A stretch of 64,000 bases of DNA from Liolophura sinensis (taxonomy: Eukaryota > Mollusca > Polyplacophora > Chitonida > Chitonidae): contig NC_088298.1 of NCBI RefSeq assembly GCF_032854445.1, positions 17,627,976 to 17,691,975 of the forward strand, read 5' to 3'. Position numbers and translations under genes: made by a program. Of the stretch, positions 12,401 to 25,800 are shown in pieces. The notes under the pieces are model-generated. The model was not told the DNA's origin and did no database searches. It was given only the letters and a program-made list of their open reading frames with translations. Each line of letters starts with the position of its first letter. The first letter of the stretch is position 1.

Positions 12401-15400
12401 AAACCTTCAGTAGTGAATGACCAATGGGGGTCACCTGGCAGTAAGACTGTAACGCCATTTGGTGTTTCTTTCTTAGTTCATCATGATGAGGTTACATTAA
12501 TGACAGTAGAAACTGATACATTGTAACATTGAGCATCCTTGATGTAACATTGGCTCAAGATTCTGGGGCCTGTGTAACAAAGTGCATGTAACGTTACATG
12601 CCACGACAAACAGTTCTGTAGGTATTATGTTACCATGGTAGTGACATGAACCTAACTGTGCTTCTTCAAACAGGCCTCCAATAATGCTGATCGCTGTCCT
12701 ATAAGTGAAACATTCTTGAGTACGGCGTAAAACACCAATCAAATAAATAAATAAACCGAACAGGCCCCAGCTTCCAATTGCACAACCTCACTTTAAAATA
12801 TATACCGCTTTCAATTTAATTTAATACAATTTAAAATATAAGTAAACGAATGTGTAATATAAATTATACATGTATTTTTATTTTATGTTATTGTTGGCTA
12901 TTAAAGTAGGACATATGCAACTGTGAGTGGTGCCTGGGCAGTTGGAATTGCCTGTTACAGTAAAAAGCCTTCATCCTTCCATTCTGTTCCAAGAGGCATT
13001 TATTTGTGCATCAAGCTACTCTTTGAGATTAATGTTTGTGTCTATAATTAATCAATGGGAATTTAAGTGCTGAAAATTCCCTGAAGATCCGCAGTCATAA
13101 ATCACCTGACGAAAGCCTCAATTTACATGTAACCCACAAGTTTCACAATCAAGCTTTTTTGTCAACAGGCCAATTGTTACATTCTTATCTAAAAGATATT
13201 AGAATTAAATGGCTTTTTCAGGGATGGCAAGCTTATTTCCGTTCCCTTCTAACTTGTTTGAATCCTGTTAGTGACCCTCCCTACACACAGTAGTGGTAGG
13301 TTCCAGGATCCACTCCTGTAGCCCTAGGGCTAGCTATTGTTTGCTTTATTTGAGGGTGGATAGGCAAATCCTGGTGATAGTGGGCAGGCTCTGGGTTGAA
13401 GTACCTCACAATGAATGTGACATGCAAGAATGTTAAAGGCCTAAAGGCCAGTTTGTGAAAACAGCAGTGAATGAGGACCATTGTTATACATTGCACAAGG
13501 CAGCAGAGTGAGGACCTGATTGAGAGCCATGTCAGTTTTCTTCTGGTTGTATTAGGGAAAGGAAGCTAGGCTAGTTTTATTAGCAAGACTTTTAATAGAT
13601 GTACATGAAGGTGTCAGTGAAAGAGCTGAAAAGCCCCTCACACTGTTGGGTGTCAAAAGTGTAGTTTAACTTGCTGTTAGACAAGGTAAGCTGAGGTGTT
13701 TTACTTTCTTACACTTAATTACTTTTTTGAACTCCTTCTCCTTTTTATTGATCATTGCAATGCTTGGCCATATTTCAACTACATTTTTTTTTTTGGACAT
13801 TTGTAAATCTTTCCAAATATTTTTAAAAAATTTAAAAAAAAAAGAATTTTATTGTGTTAATTTAATCGACCTAATTAACATTCAGCTAATCTTACATACA
13901 ATATATCTAATGTTGATCTCGACATCATGTTTCTCTTTTAGCTGCACTAAGTTTCTCCATGCTTAGGTTGAGTTAAAATACAGGTTTATACCTGTGCCTA
14001 TTAATGTATATGAACATGTTCATGTATTTTACTAATCGCCCTGAAAATTATATATTTATATACTTTGCCATTTTGTACATATGTAAATGAACGTGAGTGC
14101 AGGGTCAACTGAAAAATTTCCAGTTAAGTTTTCTTACACATTGCATCGGGTTTTCTTTAGTTAAAATGTGTACAACATACAGTATGCAACTCCCCATGGG
14201 ACATCATCCAATTAAGCTGTTTTTACATGTACATGCTATATGTATTACTCAGCTCAGCTGGATGCGGTAATTTTTTTATGCTGATACATATGTTTATACT
14301 ATGTTATAAGAGTTATATAAGATTTAAGAAAACATGAACATTATTCACTAGGGCTTTGCAGCTTTTTAGTGAACAAGTTATTGTGTTCTTCAATATGAAC
14401 ACCTGTTTTAAAAATGTCTTGAAACCGCCCATGTACTCTTTCGTCACTTTTATATGCGTACTGGTATTTTGCATCAGTGCATTAATGATGAATTTGTGAT
14501 GTGTGTGTTGGGGAGTGGGGGGGGGGGGTGTCAGCCGATAGTGGATTTGCTTGGCTCCAGCAGACAAAAAACAAGTTTTAACTCTTTCATCAGAGTTATT
14601 TTCCTGCCCCTCCATAATTGTCTGCATTTTCAACACACATTTCTGGTCCAGTATTCAAATCTTGTTTCCACCATCTTGGTTGATGGGACCCCAAGCTTTT
14701 GTTTAGACCTGTGGAGATCTTCAGAATGTTTGTCTATGTGGTCAGTTTTCTAGGTTGTCTTGTGGTCAGTTGGCTGGACATTGTTGTGATCACTGTAGCC
14801 AGAGTTTAATGTCAACACAATCAACCTGACCAAGGTCAGGTCTCCATGGCAACAAGCCAGCTCTGGAATTTCAACTCTTCCTCATGTTGGTTTGACACTC
14901 TTTTGTTCACCACATGCAGTCAAAGTGACACAGGATGACTTCTAGGTAAATTTTGATAGCAAATAATTCAATTAACTATTTGTCTGTTAGCAATTAAGGT
15001 CTCTTCATTTTCTGTTATGGAATCATAACTGGATGCAATTCTTCTTTTAAACTACATGCATGGAGATAGTTGCTAACATGGTTCCATATTTGTTAAATTC
15101 ATACACTGTTTCAAAAACTGGATGTCATCTATTTAAATATTTAAACAGCTCTAGGACTTTGCTTCAGACAAAACAATTAAATTTGCTTATACAGTGCATT
15201 TCATCAAATTGTAGTAAGGCGTCATTGGCAGACTCTCTATACTCATAACGCATGTATGTTCCTTAATTCAGTCATCTTTAAACTAGCCCAAATTAAGAAA
15301 TTTTTAAAACTTGCACCAAAAAAATATCCTTGTATTTAGCCTATTTCTAACCTAATTACAACACCGTCTTGAGTTTGACGTCTTTAATTAAGGGATTCAT

Positions 15401-16786
15401 AAAGGACCACAGGTTATGAAAGTGTAGTGGAGACCTGGTAACAGGCATCAAATTTCCATAACCAGATAGCCCTAATGATTGTGCGAAGCCCGGGATGATA
15501 GTCAGAGCTGTCAACAGGAAGTAAAGTATCCTCTCCATTCAGGCTGTCAGAAAAAAAATAAAACGAATTCACATGAAAAATTCCGGCCATACCGTCACAT
15601 CTTCGGGTTAACCCCGGGAGACACATGTACATCAGAATTGTTTGGGAATACCTGACTTAACAAGGGTAGCGAGTTCTCGTTAGCTGCCTCAGGTAATCAC
15701 CCCCGGGTATCCCAAGGGAGAGTTTGTTGTTGTGTGTTCCGTAAACAACTGTTTGTGCCATGGAGGAGAGTTTCTCTGAAATCTCTGTAGCGTTATTTTG
15801 TTGATCTGAAGATGCAGTGACCTTCATGAAATTTGAAGCTGTCATCACATTGTCCTCCTGACCGGTCGGATACCGGTTTTAACCTCAGCAAATTCGTTCA
15901 GGGGAATTATATTGATTGGTTTTACGAAAAATGAAATCTGAAACAAAACAATCTGTATCTCCGAACTTACGTGTGAAAACTACAGAAGCAAAGAGAATTT
16001 ATTTTTGTTATTGTTTTTATGTATTGTATGCACACCTGAGTTTGTTTACAATCAACAATGTTACAGTTAACAATGATAGCCGTATCCCTATAGTACATGA
16101 ACTACATGCATGTGCTGCAAAGTTCATGATAGAGTCACACCCACCTGGCATGCAATAAAGTTGTCCTCAACTCTGACAGCTACGTAGGATTTATTTATTT
16201 ATTTATTTATTTATTTAGTGTCATACATAAGAGTATTTCACTTGCACAATGTTGGTCAGCATTATTGTAGAGGTTAACGGGGGGGGGGGGGGGGGTGATG
16301 GTGAGAGGTTCCTGGGTAATTGTATATGACAGACATCAGATTCCCAAACCTGTCAGCTTACAAGTCTCTCAACAGCTTCTAATTCTCCATATATCAACAG
16401 CCCTCATTTCAAAGATAATGCATGTGTTTTGAACGAAATTATAAAGTTGCAGCTTTCTGATGAAAGAATTGTTTTGTTTTTCCCAATGGCATAAAACCTT
16501 GGTTGTTTAACGTTCTGAAACTGATTTTCTCTTTCATTTTCAAATTCTGTACTTTTTCTTGTGATAAAGTCATTCACTTGCTGTCAACACAGCTGACTTT
16601 TTTTTGTGAATTTTGTTTTCAAAGAAATATCAAGCGCAAGTCAAAATTCAATTCTTTGTCCTGAAATATCTCAATACTGATCATGATGTATTCGTGTTCT
16701 AAATTTTTGTCTATTAATGAGCTGAAGAGTATAGACGTAGCTTTATAGCCTACTCTTCATTCACTATATATATATATATATGTATA

Positions 16787-16836
<50 letters not shown>

Positions 16837-19800
16837 GACAGGCTTTTGTAGACATCGTTGACTTATTGGCTCGGCTACCATTAAATACTCAGGTCAGCTT
16901 GTGAAAGTGAATAAAATTGATTGAGACAATTAAAGAAGTTGAGAATAAATCAGGATAGTTTTAAATAAAAAGTAATTTGTCTAATTAAGTGAAAGACCCA
17001 TCTGTATTTTTTTTTTTTTTAGTTATAATGATGAAAGTTGCTTGAAATGGGTGAAACTTTCAAGTTAAACGTAAAATATTACATTTTGAAACAAGAAAAG
17101 AACAATACATGCAGTCATCCATGGCCAGACAGTTTTAAAACATTTTGCTGGAGGGTTGACATGATTTTTGGGCCTTCCAGTGTTCCGGTAAGAAATTAAT
17201 ATCTGTGATGAGAAAGAAACGCTAATGACTAATTGTGAATTTTTTTCTGAATCTTGGATTGAAATGCTTCTTCATTTTAAGTTGTTCAGGTCAGTTTTAT
17301 GAACTCATTACTCAGTGTCATAGTTGCTTCAGGCTGAAAATCACGTGGTGTTTGAAAAGGCATTACAAAGGCAGTTGTGTTCATATATGTGGCATTAAAA
17401 AAAATGATAACTGGTATTGAAACAAGATTTCATAATATGTGGCAGTATGATGAAATTTAAAAATGGATGTGAATTAACACATGATATATACATATTAAAG
17501 TATAGATTAAATTTTGTGGATTTAACTTCATTATTTAAAAAGAACGTCTCAGCACGTTCTTTTCTTTTCGCTTTTACGAAACTGTTAGAATGTGCACGTA
17601 ACATAACAAGGAAAGATAAAACTTGTGGGTTGAATAATTTATTTGCAGAAATTTGGAGTTGTATACATGGACAATGAAATAATATGTCAGGATCAGTTAG
17701 GGCTGTTCTTTCAAAGAGCAATGTCACTTGAATAAGACGTCAACATTGATAGCACCTCTGCAGTTTCGTAACCTAGTACTGAAACTGTGGTGAAGCAATC
17801 TAATGCATTATATCTACGGGGTTTTGTCATATATATTCGTGCTTGCATAAATGCATGCACATGTACTGTAGTTGGCTCCATTTTGACAAGAAATATATAT
17901 ACATTTATTTATTTGATTTATTTCATTGGTGTTCTACACCGTACTCAAGAATATTTCACTTATGCGACGACGGCCAGCATTATGGTGGGAGGAAACCAGG
18001 CAGAGCCCGGCGGAAAGAAATATATGCATGAATATACCTGTATATTTATAATGGCATACATTAAATAAACACATATTTTTACTGAATGAATTAATAATGC
18101 CTATATTAATACTAATAATGCCAAAATTATAACTATAAGCACAGAGGTCAATAAAGCATGTTCAGAACATGCTTTCACGAGCTAATTAAGCCACATGTAC
18201 ATGCTGGGATATCACACGTTAATTGATAATGCATTAATTAAGGTATATATATATGTGTGCGTATGGTAAACATTTTCGTGCCTTCAGATATCATTTTATT
18301 CACCATTTCTGATTGTTAATTGAGCATTTCAAGGCAGAAAGTAACAACACTGGAACACAGGTGCATATTTGTGATTAATTTGATGTAAACATTCTTTATT
18401 TGTTAGATGCATATTTTCGAGAATTTGATTTATTTATTTTATTTATAAGATTGGTGTTTTACACCGTGCTCTAGAACATGACTCTTAATTTGACTAATAT
18501 GAAATTGCAAATAAGATGATGTATACAGCATGAAATCTTTCCTTGCACCTCTGTTAAACATAACAAGATTATGTTGTGTTACTTAAATAACTATTATATT
18601 CTTTATGTCAGTGAAACACCACAGGCAATTAAATTAATAATAATTATTATTGGAAGTATTAAATCTATGGGTAGCAACAGACATTCATATACCAGCCGTC
18701 AACCAATAAGGACGTTCCTGGTAAGTAATCGCAAGGCCAACTCCCAGCGCGGCAGACAGGAAATGAAACCATGTGCAGTTTGCTTTTTTAGCTTCCAGAC
18801 ATGTGGATTTATATAGGGTATTCTTTCGTACATTCTTACAGTATAATTTGGCTTTGATATTCTGCTGATAATTTGGTACCTCATTTTAATATCCCTATAT
18901 CTGTAAAAACAATTCATCAATGTTTGATCGGCGATCAGCAAACGATGATGATGCACACATCAAGATATAAAATCCATCACTGGGTAATTAGCAACTGTTT
19001 ATCAACAGCAGGTTTATATTTGACCGGTGGTGGGTCATCAGATTGCATTAACATACCGCGTCTACTAAACACTGCTTCGCCTTTCTGTTTACACTTAACA
19101 TGTGAGCCAATAACTTGGGGTCTGCCAGCATGGCATGGTTGTGGGTTTCCCCTGGGCTCTGCCCGATTTCCTCCCACCATAATGCTGGCCGTCATCGCAG
19201 AAGTGAAATATTATTGAGTACGACGTAAAACACGAATCAAATAAATAAATAAATAAATATCAACTTGGTTTGGGTATACATGAATAAACAAATACAATGA
19301 ACTGTGGAATCAGTGGTTAATAAGAGCCCGAGACAGTCAGTCTTTAGCGTATGTCACAGGTACACTTGTAAATCAAGATCTTTTTACAAAATGCTGTTCT
19401 TTTGTTTGCCAAGCTTTTCTAGCTGAGTGTTTAAATCTGGTTCCCATTTGCACAGCTGTATAAATCTGGTTCTAACCTGCAGTTGTATAAATCCGGTTCT
19501 CACCTGCACAGTTGTATAAATCTGGTTCTCACCTGCACAGTTGTATAAATCTGGTTCTCATCTCCACAGTTGTATAAATCTGGTTCTCGTCTCCACAGTT
19601 GTATAAATCTGGTTCTCATCTCCACAGTTGTATAAATCTGGTTCTCATCTCCACAGTTGTATAATTCTGGTTCTCATCTCCACAGTTGTATAAATCTGGT
19701 TCTCACCTGCTCAGTGCCTATTTTATTCCAATTCCTTGCTTTAATTATTTAACTGAACCGTTCAGTGTACCATGAGGCAAAAATGTCTTTTGTCAATTTC

Positions 19801-22800
19801 TCCCAAAAAAAATATTGCTTGCATTGGGCCAGAATCGATCACTTTCCAGCACGTTACAATCCTATTAAGATGTCTTCTTTGGATAAGTGGAAATGCGTAC
19901 ATGGATATGGATATATATATATACATATATATATTAACAGAAAAAATAAGAAAAAGTGAAACAACTTTTAAAACACTTTGTAAATCATTTTTTTTGTAAG
20001 TTTCCTGATAATTAATGTTGCCTTACATGTATGGTTCTAATTAAAGAGATCATTTATAAAATCTGCACAACTAATTGGTTTTCTGGAATTTTGTGAAAGT
20101 GGATCACTTTGATACCCCATTTATTGGTAACCATTTTCTGGAATTTTATATTGATCTACATGGTACATTGCAGTAGGAGGCAACAATTTTCTTTGATTAT
20201 TCTTAGAACTCAAGATGATATTCTCACCCTTTGAACTTTAAACGTACAGCGGACAAAAGCCGTGGATGCATGGGCTAATCTTCAAACAGCACATGTTATA
20301 ATGCTCCCTATGATAGATTAAATGTGCTAAGATTGTACCCGCCAAGCTCAAGAGAAAGACTGGCTGTGAAACAGGCATTGAGACGTCGTGACAGAAAAAA
20401 AAAAACACTTTTGTATGTTTTCTGTGGAATTCTTTTTTAGAATTTGGTGTAATAAAATAAGAGATCTTAAAATTTAATGGCAGCTGTAGGTATAGCCAGG
20501 TCATACTGTCTTGCATTAGGATACAGCTTGAATCAGTGCTTTATAATGGCTTAAATATGCCACATCAGCAATACTGGAAACCATATCCTGGCTGGAGATA
20601 ACAGGAACTTGAAATCTCCCTCTCGCCGGTATCAAGATGGTTCAAAGCTGTGAACTCACTTGTTCTTTCCTTTATTACGTCACAGTTAGTGGTGTATGTG
20701 TGCTGATCAAACCTATATGACATACACATGCGCTGTACTTTTCACAAAGGAAAGCGTTGTGTTGAACTGTCATTTGGACCATCTGTGTCTTTCGTCCTCG
20801 AGTCTCTCATTGGTCTGCTGTATGATGTACTGGTAATGTTAAAAGGTCCAGAATAATTGGAATGTACATGTATCTGTTTTTAGATGTATTTTTGATCATT
20901 TTGTTTAAACAAACTGTGTCCTCAAGTACAGTTATTTCTCCTAAAATTGTTTTTATTTATTTATTTATTTGATTGGTGTTGGGATATTTTTTGATTTCGA
21001 CCAGAATTGTGGTTGAAGGAAACTGGTCGGAACCCCGGGGGCAAATCCCAAGACCATCACCAGAACAAGCAGTTCACAGTACATGTGCTTGACTGATATA
21101 AATGTAGGAGCTAACTCTTGACAGATCAGCCCATAGAGAAACTAGCCATTGTGGAAGAATAATGGCTGATTTTAATGATAGCCAAAGAGCCTGGTACCTG
21201 TTTTTAATGGCCTTTAGCTGGACAACACGTACAAAGGTGACATTCTCCGGCTTGCCTGTGATTTGGTACATTTGCACACTACTGTATACAGGTGTGCCTG
21301 ATTGACAAGGGTTATTGACATTGTAGATAATCATATTCAGTATGCTTAGAACTCAAAATAGCTCAAACATATAATTGTCCGAATGAATTCAGCAAGAAGA
21401 AAGTTGTTTTGATGGTACAGAGATATTAGTTGCCATTAGGTATGCAAGCTATAGGCAATATTAAGTGAGTTAATGTTAGTGAAATTCTAACTGTGTTGTA
21501 TATGTTAACTATAGGTAAGGTCTCTAACCTGATGGCCGCTCTGACATCAGCTGAATGGACTGGATGTGGACAATGGGAATTTGATGGCATGCAATGTGTC
21601 TCAGGCTATTTTTGGAAGGTTATGACTAATAAATGAACGAACGTGCCACACCAAAGAGTCAAAATCATAGTAGCTAGAAAAATCGAGAAATTATAGTTGG
21701 CAATATATATATATATATATATATAAAGTGATCCACAACACTGTTTTAAGGTGTTTTCACAAGTGAAGTTGATTGTGATCACATGTCATCAACCATTTGG
21801 GCATATTGGATTCATTCGGCAGGTAAAAATCTTTAGTCAAATGTGGGCAAGTTTGTTAATTACTTGCCAAAGGTTTGTGGTATACAACTCCAAGTACTTT
21901 CCACATTTCTCCTTCCATATGAAAGCACCGTAATGTTATAAAGAGAGATATTCTTGAATATGGTGTAAAACACCTATCAAATAAATAATAATAAATCCAT
22001 GAGACCGACTGACACTACTGCCGGAATACCAGAAAAATTTTGCTTAAAATTTTCCAAACAGCGCACGGGACATTGTATATGACTAACTAATAACTAATGG
22101 AGAATATTGCTTTTTTTACCCATTTTTGTTGAAACTGAACAAATAAATTTTGCCTGTAAAAGAATTTATAAGGGGCAGTTATATGCGTCTGCCCAGTTTT
22201 CAGCTTTTGATTTTTATTTGCCTCTTGTCATTCACTTATTTATGCAGAGTTTTGAGGGCAAACATAAAAATCTGCCTGAAAAAGTGGCCTCGCACCCATT
22301 ACTGCGTGATGTTATGTGCAAGTCTTTAGCCATTATTACTTGACAAAATTATTTATCTTTTAGTCAATATTTTTTAGTCGTTTGATTTAATTCCTGTCCG
22401 TGTTTTATCATCTGATTATGGTTGTAATGTGATCATCTGGATTATACTTTTCTGTCTTAGTTTAGTTTTAAGCCAGTATATATTTGTTTAGTGATTGTGT
22501 TTTCACTGATGTCATAGGTTTGTGATTGTTTGACCTTTGGGTTACTGTGAGACTTAGCTTACCCGTCAAACATACTTTTGTGTGTTTAAGTTACAGTTGT
22601 GCAAACAATTGTGAACACTACACACAGTTATCAAAATACAAATTCGGGCCTTAATTCTGGAAAGTGTGTAATTCCTGGAAACTTGATTATTGCCTTAATA
22701 TTACATGGCTTATAACCTTGTTGTACAGGAGTTCAGATCCTGCAAGGTTAAATTATACAGGCCTGTAAATCTGGAAGGATATATATGTAGCAGAAGCCCT

Positions 22801-25800
22801 CGTGTTGAATATTCCATTGATTCCGATCTGGATGGATGTCAAGTCACCCCTCACAGTCAGGGTCTGTTTACCAATACAATAGGACAACAACAATGTGGGT
22901 AGCCATGCTCCTGAGAGGCTCACTAGTGTCAACAATAAGGTTAGCCTGTACACATATCCTGACTATGATTTTGGCCTAGGCTTTATGCAAACACACACAC
23001 ACATTCAAGACGTACATTTTCATTGTCCGCATAACTGCAGTGGTCTGCTTAGATGACCATAGACAAACTGGCCTCCAGAAGTTTGGATTTTGATTTCTAT
23101 GCATCTTGATGACATTGGATCTGGTAAGTAGTTGCTAGTATACATGTATGATGGCCAGTAGTGCTGTCTGAAAAAAAAAATGTTGAAATGTTCTCTGTTC
23201 TCTTTATTTATTTATTTATTTTATTTGATTGGTGTTTTACGCTGTACTCAAAAATATTTCACTTATACAACGGTGGGAGACCCATGGGAAACCCATGACC
23301 ATCCGCATGTTGCTGGCTGGCCTTCCCACATATGGCCAGGCTCTGTTCTCTTTAACATTTTCATGAAAATGTATGTGCATGTGTATATATATACTGTAGT
23401 GTACATGTGCTCAAATGCAGGTCATAGCAGAACAAATTGAAATTGTGTGAGTAAATTGATTTCACCATGAGAGTAACTCGGGAATAAAATCTGTGGCTGA
23501 CTTCATTCAGACGAAACTTCCTGTCTTCGGTTTGCACCTTTATGTAGTGTAGGGATTTACCTATGCAGAACACGTAAATTTTGTGTCAAGGAGTTTTTTT
23601 TTGTATATTATATGGACAAGAATATAGTTGATGCAAGCTTGTTTGTGAATCTATCTGTACTAGTATATTAGGTGGGTTTAAGGGGTTTTTTTTCCTCTTA
23701 AAGGTCATTGTCTCAACCAGCACAATGGCAGCCATTTTTGTACGTGACTGGAGATCTAACTGAAGACCCATTGTTCTCCCCTCCAATACAAAAGAGCTAC
23801 GATAGAAGACGCAGTGTTCGTCTGTTCAGAGCACATGAACAAACATCTACGCTCTTTGTAAAACCATCAGGCTCCCATTATTTACACAGTTGATGTCTCT
23901 TTGTGGACTTCTCTTACACTTTTAACCAATTTTGTTTCTATCGTCGTTTATTGCCCTACATCTGAGAGTAGCAGTCTGGATTCATATTTCTGTGTTTCTT
24001 CATTAATTATTTTGCAGTTATGTATGAATGGGTGCGGCTTTTTAATTACATTTATTTGCAGAACTTTAAAAAAAAAATAAAATCATAAATGAAATTTTTC
24101 ATCTTAAAAAAAAATAAAATTGTTGTCTGTCATATGTGTACAAAAGGAGTGACAGCGCTTCCAATTAATTTGCTCCATCCCAATAAACCCTATTTGCATA
24201 AAGCTGTATACGTATGAATTGCAGAACTCGTGAAGTCATTAATATCTGAAACTTCCACAACTTTTCAGATTATTTTCAGTTATATAATAACATTATTAAT
24301 GCTTCACATTATTTTGCTCCATTCTGACTTGAGTCCTGCAGTTGCAGGTCTTCAGTGTGCCTTGCATGTGTTTCTGCAGAAATCATAAAGAATGAATCAA
24401 CGCTATATGTAACTGTCAGATATACTATTGACATTTTCATATTGACATTATAACAAATATGTTTTCAATTTAAACAGTTCCCCACAGCTCAGATGCCCCT
24501 TCCACCTCTCCCCTACCCCATCATCTCTAGTGTACAAATATAGAACCCTTAATCCTGTATGTATTTTGTGTGGAGACTCTCCCAGATTACATCTGGCATA
24601 GGTTAGCTTATTCTTCACCTGTTGATCCATGTAGACCGCTCCGTTTGTTTACATGGCAGAGTCCATGGGGCCTCCATTAGGGGTGCATAATGGTCAGAGA
24701 TTGTGGATAGGTTCAGCCCAAACCACCACATGTGGAATGTCCAGCCTACTGGAGCTGGTTGACAGATTTGAGGGCAGGAGTGGATAATCAGGAGGGTGGG
24801 GGGTAGAAGTCTTAGTAAAGCCTGAGGTGAACCATCATATGGCATATGAATGTTGGTGTATATATCATACATCAAACATAGATAAACAGCCACATTGGAG
24901 ACAGGCTAGCTTCTGTTGACCAAGGCTTATATATCTGGGAGATCCACCCAGACATGGTGTTGCCCACATGGATGTAGACAGTAAGTCTTATGACTTACAT
25001 GATGGGACTTCACAAATAGTGGGGAAGAGTCATATATTATCCTCGTTGTCATCAAAGTGAAGTCAGTTCAGGATTCTTCATAGACCGGCCAGGTGAGAAC
25101 ATGTGACAGGTATGATCTAGGTCTGTTTCGTTATATTTTGGTCCAAACTTGTGGTAATGATTTTGTAAGGATACATGAGAAGGTACTAGAAAACAAAAAG
25201 CATTGTTTTAAGGAACATGAAGAAAGGTATACCAAAAGAATGAGAATTTTTTTCTTTCATTTTGAGGCATGTTTTATATTTCATAATAACCTCTCTATTT
25301 TATGCATATTTTCCCTCAGTGGTTGAAAATAGTTGAAAATACTAAGAAATGATGTCATCCATGAACATACTGGGAATGGGGGACCAACTTAGTGCCCCTA
25401 GTTTGGGTTCTCACCCCCCAACAAGGGTGTTTTGACAACTGTCACCTCTGCCCTGACAACAACAGGATGCTTCAGTTCCAGATTGACTGCTTCAATTCCA
25501 AACTGACTGCTTGGGCCTTAGGAAAACTGTAGGTGAAAGCCATTTTTACGCCCCAAGAAGAAAGGTGTTCATAAACTACTGGTGTTGTTTTGTATTGAGT
25601 CCACTGGATTGAGAACTACCGGTATTTTTTATATTGAGTCCACTTGAATGAGAACTACTGGTATTTTTATGTTGAGTGCACTTGAATGAGAACTGAGTGT
25701 GTTTTTATGTTTTGTGTATACTTGAATGATTTTATTTTTTTTGCGATTTTTTTGGTTTTGGCATACCTTTCTTCATTTTCCTTAAAAGCATTGCTTTCCT

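Noticed and set aside
12497-12742. 81-codon - strand frame
   Set aside because: It begins inside a reversed SINE tail and has no support beyond it.
18667-18720. Possible short first exon (MGSNRHSYTSRQ, then donor CTG|GTAAGT)
   Set aside because: A GTAAGT occurs by chance about once every 4 kb, and no partner exon was found.
19434-19711. CRISPR-like array (29-bp units)
   Set aside because: The units are directly adjacent with no unique spacers; it is a minisatellite in animal DNA.
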